A DNA stretch of 64,000 nucleotides. Source: Enoplolaimus lenunculus (lineage: Eukaryota > Nematoda > Enoplea > Enoplida > Thoracostomopsidae). This document shows positions 1 through 9,217 of the stretch, in pieces; position 1 is the stretch's first letter, and each line of letters opens with the position of its first letter. The stretch is from assembly GCA_030248215.1 (NCBI GenBank), contig JASANG010004073.1, positions 124,001 to 188,000 of the forward strand, written 5' to 3'. Both the position numbers and the translations under genes were made by a program. The notes beneath the pieces were generated by a model. The model saw only the letters and a list, made by a program, of their open reading frames with translations. It was not told the DNA's origin and did no database searches.

Positions 1-132
1 AGGAGAGCCAACGGCTCTGTTGTGGCGTAGGGTTCTTTATGTTGAAAGCATTGATCAGCGGTTTGTGATTGGTGTAGATTGCAAACTGATGCCCCAACAG
101 CCACGAGAAATTTCGGAGAGCCAGATAGATAG

Positions 133-1644
133 CTAAGAGCTCTCTATCGAAAGCTGATTTTTCCGCTCGTTGCTGGAAAACTTTCGAGAGAAGAAAGCAA
201 GTGGCTCCGTAACCTTGTCAACCCGCTGTTGGAGAACGGCTCCAGCGGCCAGCGACGAGGCGTCTGTAGTTAGGGAAAGCTCAGCATTGTTTCGAGGAAA
301 GGCTAGTGATACTGCGTTCGCCACACAAGTTTTAAGTTTTTCGAACGAGCTTCGATGTTCATCGGACCATTGTAGTTCATCGTTGCCTTTGGCTCTGTTC
401 TTTGTGAGATCGGTCAAAGGCGCAGCAGTCTGTGAAAATCGTGGTACAAATCGATGATAAAATCCGCATAATCCCAAAAAACGTCGCAGCATTTTCGCGG
501 TAGTGGGTTGCGGGAATGATTTGATGACATCAATATTCTGCGGAAGCGGTCGAATTCCGTCAGATGAAACCATTACACCGACGAACGGAACTTCAGATCG
601 ATAAAACGAGCACTTGGAAGGCTTTAGTTTGATGCCTTTGTCACGGAGCCTGGAGAGAACCAACTCTAAGTGTTTGTCGTGCTCCTCTTCGCGAACACTA
701 CCAACAATGATATCGTCGATATATGCCTTTGCGAAAGGCAAGTCGTGTAGCACGGAGTCGATCAGTCGCTGGAAAGTCTGCGATGCGTTGCGCAGGCCAA
801 AAGGCATGCGTTTGTATAAGAAGAGCCCAAACGGAGTCGTAATTGCTGTTTTCGGAATATCCTCTTCTGCTACCGGAATTTGATGAAACGCTTTTACGCA
901 GTCGAGTCTGCTGAAAAACTTGCATCCACTGAAAGCGTTTGTCAAATCACTGATATTCGGCATGGGATATCGATCGGGTACCGTTAGTTTGTTCAGTTCA
1001 CGGTAGTCACCACATGGTCGTAGATCGCCATCCGGCTTTGTTACTACATGGAGTGGTGTTGCCCAAGGGGATTCGCCACGTTCGACTATTCCGTGCTTCT
1101 CCAACTCATCGTAGTGTTGCTTAGCCGCCTGGAGCCGGGCTCCGAATAACCGTCGCGGCCTGGCGAAGCACGGTGAACCACTCGTTGTAATGTGATGCTG
1201 GATCCCATGATGAACCGGTTCGGATGTTCCTGGGGGGCGAAAAACGTCTTCAAAACGTTTTTTAAGCTCCTCGGTCTTACGAGCTAACTCGTTTCCGATG
1301 ACGTTGACTTTTTGAACAGTTGTGTTGCAGCAGTTTTGAACGAGCTTGTTGTTTTTGCAATCAACAAGCATCCCATGACTGCTCAAAAAATCGTAACCCA
1401 GAATGGGTTCGCTGACATCGCCAATAACAAATGTCCACTGAAACGAAGGCTTGAAATTCTCAAGATTGAACTCCAACACTCGGTGGCCGAATGTTCGTAC
1501 AGGTGTATTGTTTGCTGCATAGAGTTTGTTGTTGAGAGATTGTTTGTTCGCATTGCCGAATTTCGTTGGTAGGATACTGCTGTCGCTGCCGGTATCAACC
1601 AGAAACGAACCCACCAAAGGCGCGGCTATTCGGATGGCGTTCAC
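133..1644 (-). CDS. pol-like region of the Ty3/gypsy fossil (protease, RT, RNase H onset)
   Basis: The N-terminal part has the retropepsin motif LVDTGSDSSILP (near residue 15). Further on are the reverse transcriptase blocks RPCGDYRELNKL, FSRLDCVKAFHQIPV and the catalytic YIDDIIV. The DASSLAAGAVLQQ and AFFSRKFS segments mark the tether and beginning of RNase H, and RNase H-like sequence continues to the left edge. This enzyme set copies element RNA into DNA in the cytoplasmic particle. The frame differs from the gag-like region and overlaps it by 4 nt, as in gypsy elements that use ribosomal frameshifting. It is a fossil part, not a host gene. Confidence 0.9.
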   Translation of the reverse strand: MNAIRIAAPLVGSFLVDTGSDSSILPTKFGNANKQSLNNKLYAANNTPVRTFGHRVLEFNLENFKPSFQWTFVIGDVSEPILGYDFLSSHGMLVDCKNNKLVQNCCNTTVQKVNVIGNELARKTEELKKRFEDVFRPPGTSEPVHHGIQHHITTSGSPCFARPRRLFGARLQAAKQHYDELEKHGIVERGESPWATPLHVVTKPDGDLRPCGDYRELNKLTVPDRYPMPNISDLTNAFSGCKFFSRLDCVKAFHQIPVAEEDIPKTAITTPFGLFLYKRMPFGLRNASQTFQRLIDSVLHDLPFAKAYIDDIIVGSVREEEHDKHLELVLSRLRDKGIKLKPSKCSFYRSEVPFVGVMVSSDGIRPLPQNIDVIKSFPQPTTAKMLRRFLGLCGFYHRFVPRFSQTAAPLTDLTKNRAKGNDELQWSDEHRSSFEKLKTCVANAVSLAFPRNNAELSLTTDASSLAAGAVLQQRVDKVTEPLAFFSRKFSSNERKNQLSIESS

Positions 1645-2984
1645 TCCCGTGGTTGCCGCCAGGCCGCAGGAGCCGAGTAGTTTCCCTGACCATTTGAAGG
1701 GGAATTACTGTTGCGCGACCAGGAGCACTCACCTCGACAATTTCTTGCTCGTTCACCAAAACGCTGGTGGAAGAAACAGAGCGGATCTTTTTTCCCATAC
1801 CGCCCTTGAGAACTGCTTCGGGGGCGTGAACTCCAATTGTTGCTCTTGCTTTTGTAACGACCGCGTTGTCCTTTCAGGTCGTCCACATCACGGGTGAGTT
1901 TGCGTATCATCGTCGTTAGCTCCTCGATATCGTTGGAGGGTCGATCTCGGACACTGTTGCACGACGTGGAGCTGCTAGATTGATCCATCATTTTGTCAGC
2001 GGTAATCCCTAACTTGTCCAGGGGAACCTCGTCGAGTGAAGCCAGCACCATTCGCACTGCCTCAGGCAAAATTTCGAGAAAACGAAGTCGCACCAGGCTA
2101 TCGCTGTTGGGTGCCAGGCGTTGAAGGTGTCGAAGAGCCACGGAAGGTTTCCGATCGCCCAGTTGTTGATCTTGGAGCATTTGACGCAGCCGTCGTTCGT
2201 CGCTATCCATAAGAAACGATAGAACGCTGGATTTGATAGCATTGAATGAATCGCTGACGTTTGCGCCGCTCTCCAGAAGCACGTGCGTGGGCAGAGTTCG
2301 TAGAAGACTGATCTTCTTGGTTTGATCACTGAAACCGTGCAACATTTCGCCGATTTGTTCGAACCACAACTTCGCATCCGCGTCGAAGAATTGAGGTAGT
2401 TTGACGGACCTCGTATCGTCCAATACGCCACCACTTGCAGCAGCTGAAGCTTGCGGAGACGAAAACAAACACTGCGCGATTGCTGCAACTGCGTTTTGGT
2501 TGGATCGTTCGAGGATCACCACCATGTCCTTCTTGAGCGATGGCATTGTGAACGACTTGTCATCGGCAAACAGTTGGTCGAGCACTTTTACCATCTCGGC
2601 CTTTCGAAGGGATCGCCATTCGACAATGGGACCTGGGTTCGACTCGATGTCGCCGGCGTCCAACAACAACTTCCGAAGGGATGTCGCTTGACGGCTTGAC
2701 AACCGTAGTCGCCACTCGAATTTGTCTCGAAGGGTCGCCCCAACTCGCCAACCGATTGTCGGATAACGCGGCAGTATCGTCACTCGTCGCATGACACCAC
2801 TCGTTGCATTGTAACGTACGGTCGACTCGCTAGCGAGAAATGCCAAATATGCCGACGCGGCACGAGGAAATGATTGAACGGCTGCCATGTCGGTCCACCA
2901 TATTACCATCGCCAACCCGAACACACACGAACGAATTGTGGCTAGGGAACAGGGCGGTCGGGTTCTGTTTGCTCGACCCATCAT
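1641..2984 (-). CDS. gag-like region of the Ty3/gypsy fossil with leader and 2A-like motif
   Basis: The frame is open from beyond the LTR side. The first plausible Met is near 2984, because sequence right of about 3015 is primer site and LTR. A leader of about 119 residues with one hydrophobic stretch (CVFGLAMVIWW) ends in GDIESNPGP. A helical capsid-like region follows (SVKLPQFFDADAKLWFEQIG, then RLRQMLQDQQLGDRKPS). Near the C-terminus lies CFFHQRFGERARNCRGEC, a C/H-rich knuckle-like motif. The 'FFDADAKLWFEQ' capsid start and this C/H motif are typical of metazoan gypsy gag proteins. It is treated as a fossil part. Confidence 0.8.
   Translation of the reverse strand: MMGRANRTRPPCSLATIRSCVFGLAMVIWWTDMAAVQSFPRAASAYLAFLASESTVRYNATSGVMRRVTILPRYPTIGWRVGATLRDKFEWRLRLSSRQATSLRKLLLDAGDIESNPGPIVEWRSLRKAEMVKVLDQLFADDKSFTMPSLKKDMVVILERSNQNAVAAIAQCLFSSPQASAAASGGVLDDTRSVKLPQFFDADAKLWFEQIGEMLHGFSDQTKKISLLRTLPTHVLLESGANVSDSFNAIKSSVLSFLMDSDERRLRQMLQDQQLGDRKPSVALRHLQRLAPNSDSLVRLRFLEILPEAVRMVLASLDEVPLDKLGITADKMMDQSSSSTSCNSVRDRPSNDIEELTTMIRKLTRDVDDLKGQRGRYKSKSNNWSSRPRSSSQGRYGKKDPLCFFHQRFGERARNCRGECSWSRNSNSPSNGQGNYSAPAAWRQPRE
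2628..2654 (-). other. 2A-like ribosome-skipping motif (GDIESNPGP)
   Basis: The minus strand encodes LLLDAGDIESNPGP. It matches the 2A consensus D(V/I)ExNPGP, at which ribosomes skip the final Gly-Pro bond. The motif separates a hydrophobic leader from the gag-like body. The motif is read directly from the sequence; its activity is inferred. Confidence 0.75.
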
Positions 2985-3014
2985 TGCTCGCAGAATCTGG
3001 TTGTGATAACGCTT

Positions 3015-3027
3015 GTCGGGGTCACCA
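3015..3027 (-). other. Primer-binding site, tRNA-Trp type
   Basis: The minus strand reads TGGTGACCCCGAC. This complements the 3' end of tRNA-Trp (TCGGGGTCACCA), the primer class used by several LTR elements. It sits just upstream of the gag-like region and marks the inner edge of the 5' LTR. Confidence 0.65.
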
Positions 3028-3306
3028 ATAAGGGAAAACCTTATGAAAACTGAATAACTGGCTTTATTAAATAGAAAACACCAAAAGTTTAACCAAGATC
3101 TAGAAATCCTGTGTCGTCCTTTTCCAGCCTCTCTAGTCGTAATTCCGAGGGTTGGCTCAAGCATGAAGTATTTGCATATGCAAATTACAATGCTGAAAAC
3201 AGGCAGCTAAACAAATGTCGTTACTGAAATTCAGTCAGAAATAATTATCAGTCGCAATCCGAACCCACGCAGGAGCGCCTAGCAAAAGGGCGCCACATAC
3301 CATCTT

Positions 3307-3438
3307 GGGCCGATGTAAAAGATCACAGGCGAGCCGTTTTTCCAGTGGGACTGCAATAAGCTTAAGCTTTAGACTAATTTTTTCCTTAGGTTCAGACTCT
3401 CTAGGTTTACTGTTACAACTTTGCTTTATACAGTGGCC
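3307..3438 (+). repeat. Family A MITE (TTAGGC type), degraded
   Basis: It has the family A order: GGCC end, GTGGGACTGCAATA, AAGCTTAAGCTTTAGACTAA, then a short hexamer remnant and CAGTGGCCC. The rest of 3191-4260 holds no gene; 3836-4010 is a TATATACATA-rich low-complexity tract. Confidence 0.6.
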
Positions 3439-4268
3439 CCTGCATATATACGCCCCTGCTCTCTGCCAGCTACGCTGCTTGGATTTCACATCTCGACAGA
3501 GTATAATCGCATGCAAAATATTGCAAATCAACATATAACAAGTGAAAACATTTTACCTTTAAGCTCTATCAGATTAATGTAAATCCTGTAAAAGTACATT
3601 TCTCCGTGTCAAGAAATGTCGTATACATGCCGCTAACCCCTCTCTGTACTCCTGCAGTTCACGCTACCAGCATCTAGAGCCCCTGGCGTTATGGGTTTAG
3701 TGTCTAGTCGAAGAGACTAGTGCCTGTGTGGTTTGTCGCATCGGTCCAATATTGTGTAGAAGCTTCTATGTGACAAGCTAAAAAAGCTAAATCAGCTAAC
3801 TGTATGAAAAACTACTTAGACTAGAACCATGTAATATATATACATACAAACATATATATACATATATGTATATATACATATATACGTGTATATATGCATA
3901 TATATGTATATATAAATATATAGACATATATAATATATATATAATATGAATTACGTTTATACAGTATTTAAATATATACAAGGACTTTGGTGTATATATG
4001 TATATGTGGAGCCATATGGAAAACCTCAAAAACTGTACGGTGCCGGGGGCTGGGCCGAACATAGAACAATACTTCGGTAGAAGTTTTTGAAGAAGGTTCA
4101 ACTTTGCCAGGCCCACAAGTTTTAAATATATGATTTAACGATGGCCCAATTCACGGGGCATAAGCGGAGTTTCATTTCGGGAGAATATAACCTTTGTTTT
4201 ATGGACTCTAAAATCCAGTATTCTAAAGCCTGTCGACTGATGTGTTTTGCTGCTGTTTGAGAAATTTC

Positions 4269-4486
4269 GGCCCATGTAAAGATCAGGGGCGGAACGGATT
4301 TCGGTGGGACTGCAATAGAGTAAGCTTAAGCTTTAGACTAATTTTTTGTTTAGGCTTAGGCTTAAGCTTAGGCTTAGGCTTAGGAACAAACGCATTCTTA
4401 CGCTTTAGGCTTATGATTAGGCTTAGGCTTATGTTTAGAAATATGCTTATAATACTGTTCCTTCCCTGTTCTTTAATACACTGGCC
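4269..4486 (+). mobile_element. Family A MITE with perfect 8-bp target duplication
   Basis: The left end GGCCCATGTAAAGATCAGG faces a right end ..CTGTTCTTTAATACACTGGCC. The interior is degenerate TTAGGC hexamers. The direct flanks GAAATTTC (4261-4268 and 4487-4494) are identical, giving an 8-bp target-site duplication. No ORF, so non-autonomous. Confidence 0.8.
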
Positions 4487-4653
4487 GAAATTTCAGAGAA
4501 GAAAGTCTAAGTATAAATTCTGATCTGTGATTCGTGGTTCGGTGTCAATAGTCGAATCTTAAATCGTATACAATAATGTCGTAACGCAAAGTCTAAGCCT
4601 AAACCTAAGCCAAAGTTGAGATATAAAAATAAATTTAAAATAAATTTAACAAG

Positions 4654-4985
4654 TCACGGGTAGTGGGTAATGGAATTTTGCGCGGGTACACCTAGCCTTG
4701 GGTGCAAAAAATAAAATTTCGCGGGTAAAACGCAGCGCGGATAAAAAAGTTTTGCCCACGTGACTGAAACTGGTCTATTAAGCCGAAAATTCTAATATAT
4801 GGATCGCTATTTTCTGGGGCACTCAAGTTTTTAATCCCTAACCATTCTGGCAATTGCTGTGCCAATGTTGCAGTCAGATGTGTAAGTGGGTAAAGATTTT
4901 TTATCCGCGCTGCGCTTTTCCCGCGAAATTTTATTTTTGCACCCACGGGTAAATATACCCGCGCAAAAATCCTCGCTACCTGTCT
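4654..4985. mobile_element. Long-hairpin MITE
   Basis: Two arms of roughly 100 bp are inverted copies. The left arm has GCGCGGGTA, GGGTGCAAAAA and AAATTTCGCGGG then GCAGCGCGGATAAAAAA; the right arm carries the same words in reverse complement. About 100 bp of unrelated sequence separates them. No coding capacity. Confidence 0.7.
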
Positions 4986-5038
4986 TTAACGGAACGTTTT
5001 TTCTTCTGCGTTCAATACGGTTGTGTAATTTTACAGTG

Positions 5039-5486
5039 TACTGTATTGACCCGAATAAGAGGGGGGTAATAATAGAGGGTCTCCATTTTGAGTCCAAATC
5101 AATAGGAGTCCGTATCCCTAATAAGAGTCCGTAAGCGGATAGAGTCCCTAAACTCTAATTAGAGTCCATAAATGTCAATTAGCCCTCATTTTAGCGCATA
5201 AATGACTCCAAGACCAAATAATTTGAGTTCGAAACTTTAAAGTGCACCTAAATTTTAAAAGTACATTCATAATTATTACCTTGCATTATCGCTCAAGCTA
5301 TTGAAACGCGACAAATAAACGTTCAATTCCACGGATAGTTGCAGTACCGGATATCTATCAGTAACGAAGGGCGGCGGAGCGTGGGTTAAAAACAAATAAC
5401 AGTCCGTAACCGAATAACAAGGGGGGCACCTCTGGAGAGGCCAAATAAATATCAGTCCCCTTTCTCTTATTCGGGTCAATACAGTA
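5039..5486. mobile_element. TA-flanked MITE, Tc1/mariner-like
   Basis: The termini CTGTATTGACCCGAATAAG.. and their reverse complement ..CTTATTCGGGTCAATACAG are perfect over 21 bp and flanked by TA on both sides. TA duplication is the Tc1/mariner habit. The interior contains repeated 'gagtcc(g/a)ta' words and no ORF. Confidence 0.7.
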
Positions 5487-5639
5487 TTGATGTTAGTCGT
5501 TCGATTTACGTTACAAAACCTCTTCTTTGGTATCACCGGTAAAAACAATGTTGTTTGTCAATTGGTGAGCAGTGATTCGATGGTCGGATGGCAATTCGGG
5601 TCACTCAACAAAATTAAGAACAATAAATAGTCGGAGAGG

Positions 5640-5790
5640 CGGACAAAGTGGCGCAGTGGTATAGTGCTCGCATCGGAATCCTAAAGCCGTTGGTTCAATC
5701 CCCGCTCTGTACGCCTGCTTTTCCATCTGCTTAGCTAAAAGTTCCATGGTCCCGGAACCTACCTAGACTGACAAGCCTAATTCTAGCTAA
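5640..5790 (+). repeat. tRNA-derived SINE
   Basis: A tRNA-like head with A box (GTGGCGCAGTGGTATAGTGC) and B box (GGTTCAATCCC) is followed by a tail CTTTTCCATCTGCTTAG..ACCTAGACTGACA. The same tail recurs in the units at 15808-17148, which defines a SINE family. The extra tail and mismatches argue against a working tRNA gene. Confidence 0.7.
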
Positions 5791-6073
5791 TCGTAAACCT
5801 GATCCAAAGCCAAAACCTTCCCGCCAATAAGTCATCTGGTCCCTTTGTCTCCCAGTAGGAAAGCTTGTACAATCGGTTAAATATTGATGAAGAGAGGTAC
5901 AAAATAAAACTTTGGTTCATAAATTACTACCGTTATGGTCTGTAGACAAGGCCAAACGCTGGGGGAAGAACAAAAATGTTCAGAAGGATTTGCTGGGAAT
6001 TCATACGAGATTGAAGCTGAGGTGAAAGTGTCAGGTGTCTTTAGCCCATCCTACTCAACTTTATAGGGAAGGT

Positions 6074-6461
6074 GGCTAATGCATAAATCAGGGCCGTAAC
6101 AGTAGTATATGCATATTCCTAAGCCTAAATCTAAACGAAAAAATGAGCTTATACATAAGCCTAAACCTAAGCAAAAAATTAGCCTAAAGCTTATGTTTAT
6201 TCCATTGCACACTGCAAAAATGGTGAGTCAAATTGACTCTCGCCGAAATAGGCGCTACGGGACTACACAAGCTGAGTCGAATTCGACTCCGCCCGAGTCA
6301 AACGTGCGACTATGTGAATCGAATTTGAGTCTGGCGGAGACGAATTTGACTCACTTTGTGTAATCCCGTAGAGGCTATTTCAAAGACAGTCATTTTGACT
6401 AACCATTTTTTGCAGTGCTGTCCTGCAGCAAAACGTCCCACCCCTGATCATTACACGAGCC
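6074..6461 (-). mobile_element. Family A MITE split by a younger MITE
   Basis: The left part (6074-6209) and right part (6418-6461) are the two ends of one family A copy in reverse orientation. Its AAAACGT..CACCCCTGATC terminus resumes after the insert. Flanks GGGAAGGT and AGCAAGGT match at 6 of 8 bases. Confidence 0.65.
6210..6417. mobile_element. CACTGCAAAAA-ended MITE nested in family A
   Basis: The termini CACTGCAAAAATGGTGAGTC and ..CCATTTTTTGCAGTG are inverted. The interior is itself nearly palindromic, with repeated GAGTCGAATT/AATTCGACTC words. Sister copies lie at 6984-7191 and 44939-45074. Confidence 0.7.
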
Positions 6462-6983
6462 AGCAAGGTCTTACCCCTCCAGTCCAGAGTCAGGTACACG
6501 TCACTATGTTACCTGATGTATACAAGTTGGCACCATAACACAGTACTGTCTTATAATTAACACATTTGTTGTTTATGTTAAACATAAGTAGGTTCATGCT
6601 AACATGTCAGACTATAAATGAAAGTAACATATGAAACAGTTTTTGTAGGCTTTTTGAGGTAAAGGTTTTTGGGTAATTTTGGACCCAAAACCGGGGTCGT
6701 ACCGCGAACCTCATGGTACCATAGCTAAACAATACTTTAGTGAATTGTAACAAAAAGACATACACACATGATTAATGACTACAACCCTTATGAATAACAT
6801 ATTTTTTAATAATTAACAAAAGTCAGAATAAAAGAATAGAAAATGTTTTTTATTGCGCTTTGACGTAGGGATTTTAGCAAACTTTAGAAAAACAATTTGT
6901 TTGATTTTAGTTTCATTTCGTTCCGAAATGAAATCATCGCTACGTATCGATCCAGAATGACACACTTAAACAATACAAATTGT

Positions 6984-7191
6984 ACTGCAAAAAACAGGTG
7001 AGTCAAATTGAGTCTTTCCGAAATAGGCTTTACTGGACTACACAAACTGAGTCAAGTTCGACTCCGCAAGAGTCAAGTTCGCGTCTCTGAGTAGAGCGTT
7101 TGAGTCTGGTGGAGTCGAATTTAACTCAGTTTGTACAGTCCCGTAGATCCTATTTCGGAGAGAGTCAATTTGACTCACCATTTTTTGCAGT
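6984..7191. mobile_element. CACTGCAAAAA-family MITE, second copy
   Basis: The termini ACTGCAAAAAACAGGTGAGT and ..CACCATTTTTTGCAGT are inverted, with a GAGTC-rich palindromic interior. It is about 208 bp, the same length as the nested copy at 6210. 7192-7534 shows nothing recognisable. Confidence 0.7.
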
Positions 7192-7534
7192 GTATATATG
7201 TATGTATATATAAGCAAAAACGTATAATGTGCAATGTACTACAAACACAAAGCCGAATTAAAAAGCCGCTAAGATTAAAGAAAAAAATGCCATAGATTGT
7301 ATAATGTATACAAGTTTCCGTGAAGGTATAATTTTTCAAATTTTAGAAAGAATAAACACTATCAAATGAAAAAACATCAAATAGTTAAAATTTACGTAGC
7401 AGACACAGAAACAGACATTTCGAATAAATTTTGAAAACCAATCCTACAATCAATACCCCAGTCACTAAAATGCGTAGCTAAAAACCGAATACCACAAACT
7501 AAAATCCCGGAAGTAAATTGTTCACCTATAGAAA

Positions 7535-7712
7535 GGTCCATGTTACTTTAAGGGGCGTCCAGGTATCTGGTGGGTCTATAAAAGAGAGTAGGTTTAGATA
7601 CAAGATTACATGTCTTGCTTAGGCTTAGGCTTCAGGCTTAGGCTTAGGAACACATTTTTGCAACGCTTAGGCTTAGGCTTAAGAATACGCTTAATCTACT
7701 GTTACGCTCCTT
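7535..7712 (+). mobile_element. Family B MITE (TTAGGC type)
   Basis: It has the family B order: GGTCCATGTTACTTTAAGGG, GTCTATAAAAGAG, a TTAGGC hexamer body, GCAACGCTTAGGC, then TACGCTTAATCTACTGTTACG. The right terminus is eroded. Confidence 0.75.
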
Positions 7713-7994
7713 AATCATGAAGTTCTACTTTATTTGGGAAATCTAAAAATATAAAAAAACTTAAATCGGAATTTATAGTCACAGGAATCGTATATTTTTC
7801 GTCTCAAAAACCACGGTTTTATGACTTTTTAATTCGAAAATTTTCAACAAAAAACAGCTTATTTTGTCGAGTAATTTTTGTCTCTAAAGTTTAATAGACA
7901 CAATTTCTAGACTGTATTTATTTATATTTTATTTTGTATTTTTATAAAATGCCAGACATAATATTGACTAGACATTAACAAGATTAAATTATTA

Positions 7995-8256
7995 GTCTAG
8001 ACAAATACGGCCGAGTGGGTTTTGAGCCTTCGCGCGCGCCCGCCATAAAAATGTTTCGCGCCACAGCGAAAAAAAAAATACAAGCCAGTGTACCCATTAC
8101 ACCGAAGGGAATGAACAGTTTTTTGAGTAAATAAATTTTTTTCGGCTGGCTTTGTCCAGTTTGTATTAAATTTTGGATTTTTCTTCTTGAAAAAAGGCAC
8201 TTTGATTTTGATTGGTGTATGCGGTGCTTTTTAGACAATATTGTATTTGTCTAGAC
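7995..8256. mobile_element. Probable MITE with GTCTAGACAAATAC ends
   Basis: A 14-bp word GTCTAGACAAATAC at 7995 recurs as its reverse complement at 8243-8256. The interior is unusually GC-rich at one end (cgcgcgcgcccgcc). It is the only copy seen in the window, so the call is tentative. 8260-8628 shows nothing recognisable. Confidence 0.4.
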
Positions 8257-8628
8257 ACAGCAATAAACCTTATGGCGGTCTTAGCCATTTTACGAGATTG
8301 GTTCAACAACGCAATTTTAGTTTAATTTTAGACGCCATTTTTAGGCTGAAAATTAAAATTTACCGAGCGATAAAACGGTGTCGTGCATATTTGCGGTGGG
8401 AACAGCGTACGAAAAAGTTGTAAATATAATGGCTAATTTTAACCGATAACGTTTTTAAGATTTGTACAACAATTGTGCCACCCTCAACGGAAATTTTTTA
8501 AGCGTTTTCCTTTGCCATGTCAGCCTGGCTATCGACCTATATGTTTTACTACGACTTTGAATGCAATATAAGTCACCACATTTAGGTATAAGCGTAACAC
8601 TTGACTCTTAGCTTTCATTTGAAAAACT

Positions 8629-8971
8629 GGCCCATGTAAAGATCAGCGGCGCAACGTATTTCTGTGGGACTAGAATAGAGCAAGCTTAAGTTGTAGACTA
8701 ATTTTTTTGCTTGGCTCAGGCTTAGGCTTAGGTTTAGGCTTAGGAATATGTTCATGTTTACACTTAGGCTTAGGTTTAGGCTTAGGAATATGTTCATGTT
8801 TACACTTAGGCTTAGGCTTAGGTTTAGGCTTAGGAATATGTTCGTGTTTACGCTTAGGATTAGGCTTAGGTTTAGGCTTAGGAATATGTTCATGTTTACA
8901 CTTAGGATTAGGCTTAGGTTTAGGCTTAGGAATATGCTTATAATACTGTTTGGCCCCGGTTCTTTATGGTC
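8629..8971 (+). mobile_element. Family A MITE with expanded internal tandem units
   Basis: Typical family A ends enclose four tandem blocks, each a run of (C)TTAGG(C/T/A)TTA hexamers followed by GGAATATGTTCATGTTTAC. The TTC(A/G)TG words lie at 8751, 8793, 8841 and 8889, spacings of 42, 48 and 48 bp, so blocks differ by whole hexamers. Confidence 0.75.
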
Positions 8972-9104
8972 GAAATTGCATAGCTTTAATTTCTTTACTA
9001 ATATTTTTCTTAAAAATCGCTAAATAGTACAATTTGTCGCATATGGGGCCATGGTAAAGATTCATTTCCTAAACCGTATCACCGTATATTCCAGTTAGGA
9101 AATG

Positions 9105-9153
9105 GTGAATTTGTCGCTGAGTTGATTAATCAACTTATTGGAATTTACAGTGT
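9105..9153. repeat. Solo end of the CACTGTAAATT MITE family
   Basis: The stretch ..AATTTGTCGCTGAGTTGATTAATCAACTT..GGAATTTACAGTGTTC matches the termini of the MITEs at 24851 and 56800. It lies just 3' of the secreted-protein gene. Confidence 0.4.
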
Positions 9154-9217
9154 TCAGCAATGTTACACTCACAAATAAACAATAATAAACAATTAATCAG
9201 TGTTTTTGTAACTAATT

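Larger units (their letters stand above)
1..3190 (-). mobile_element. Ty3/gypsy LTR retrotransposon fossil, 5' half, cut by window edge
   Basis: Read on the minus strand, the order is probable 5' LTR end (about 3028-3190), primer-binding site, gag-like region, then pol with protease, reverse transcriptase and the start of RNase H. That order is diagnostic of Ty3/gypsy (Metaviridae). Integrase and the 3' LTR would lie left of base 1. The long open frames and clear motifs suggest a fairly young copy with few breaks, perhaps one or two in the visible part. No partner LTR is in the window, so LTR divergence and age cannot be estimated. Confidence 0.9.
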
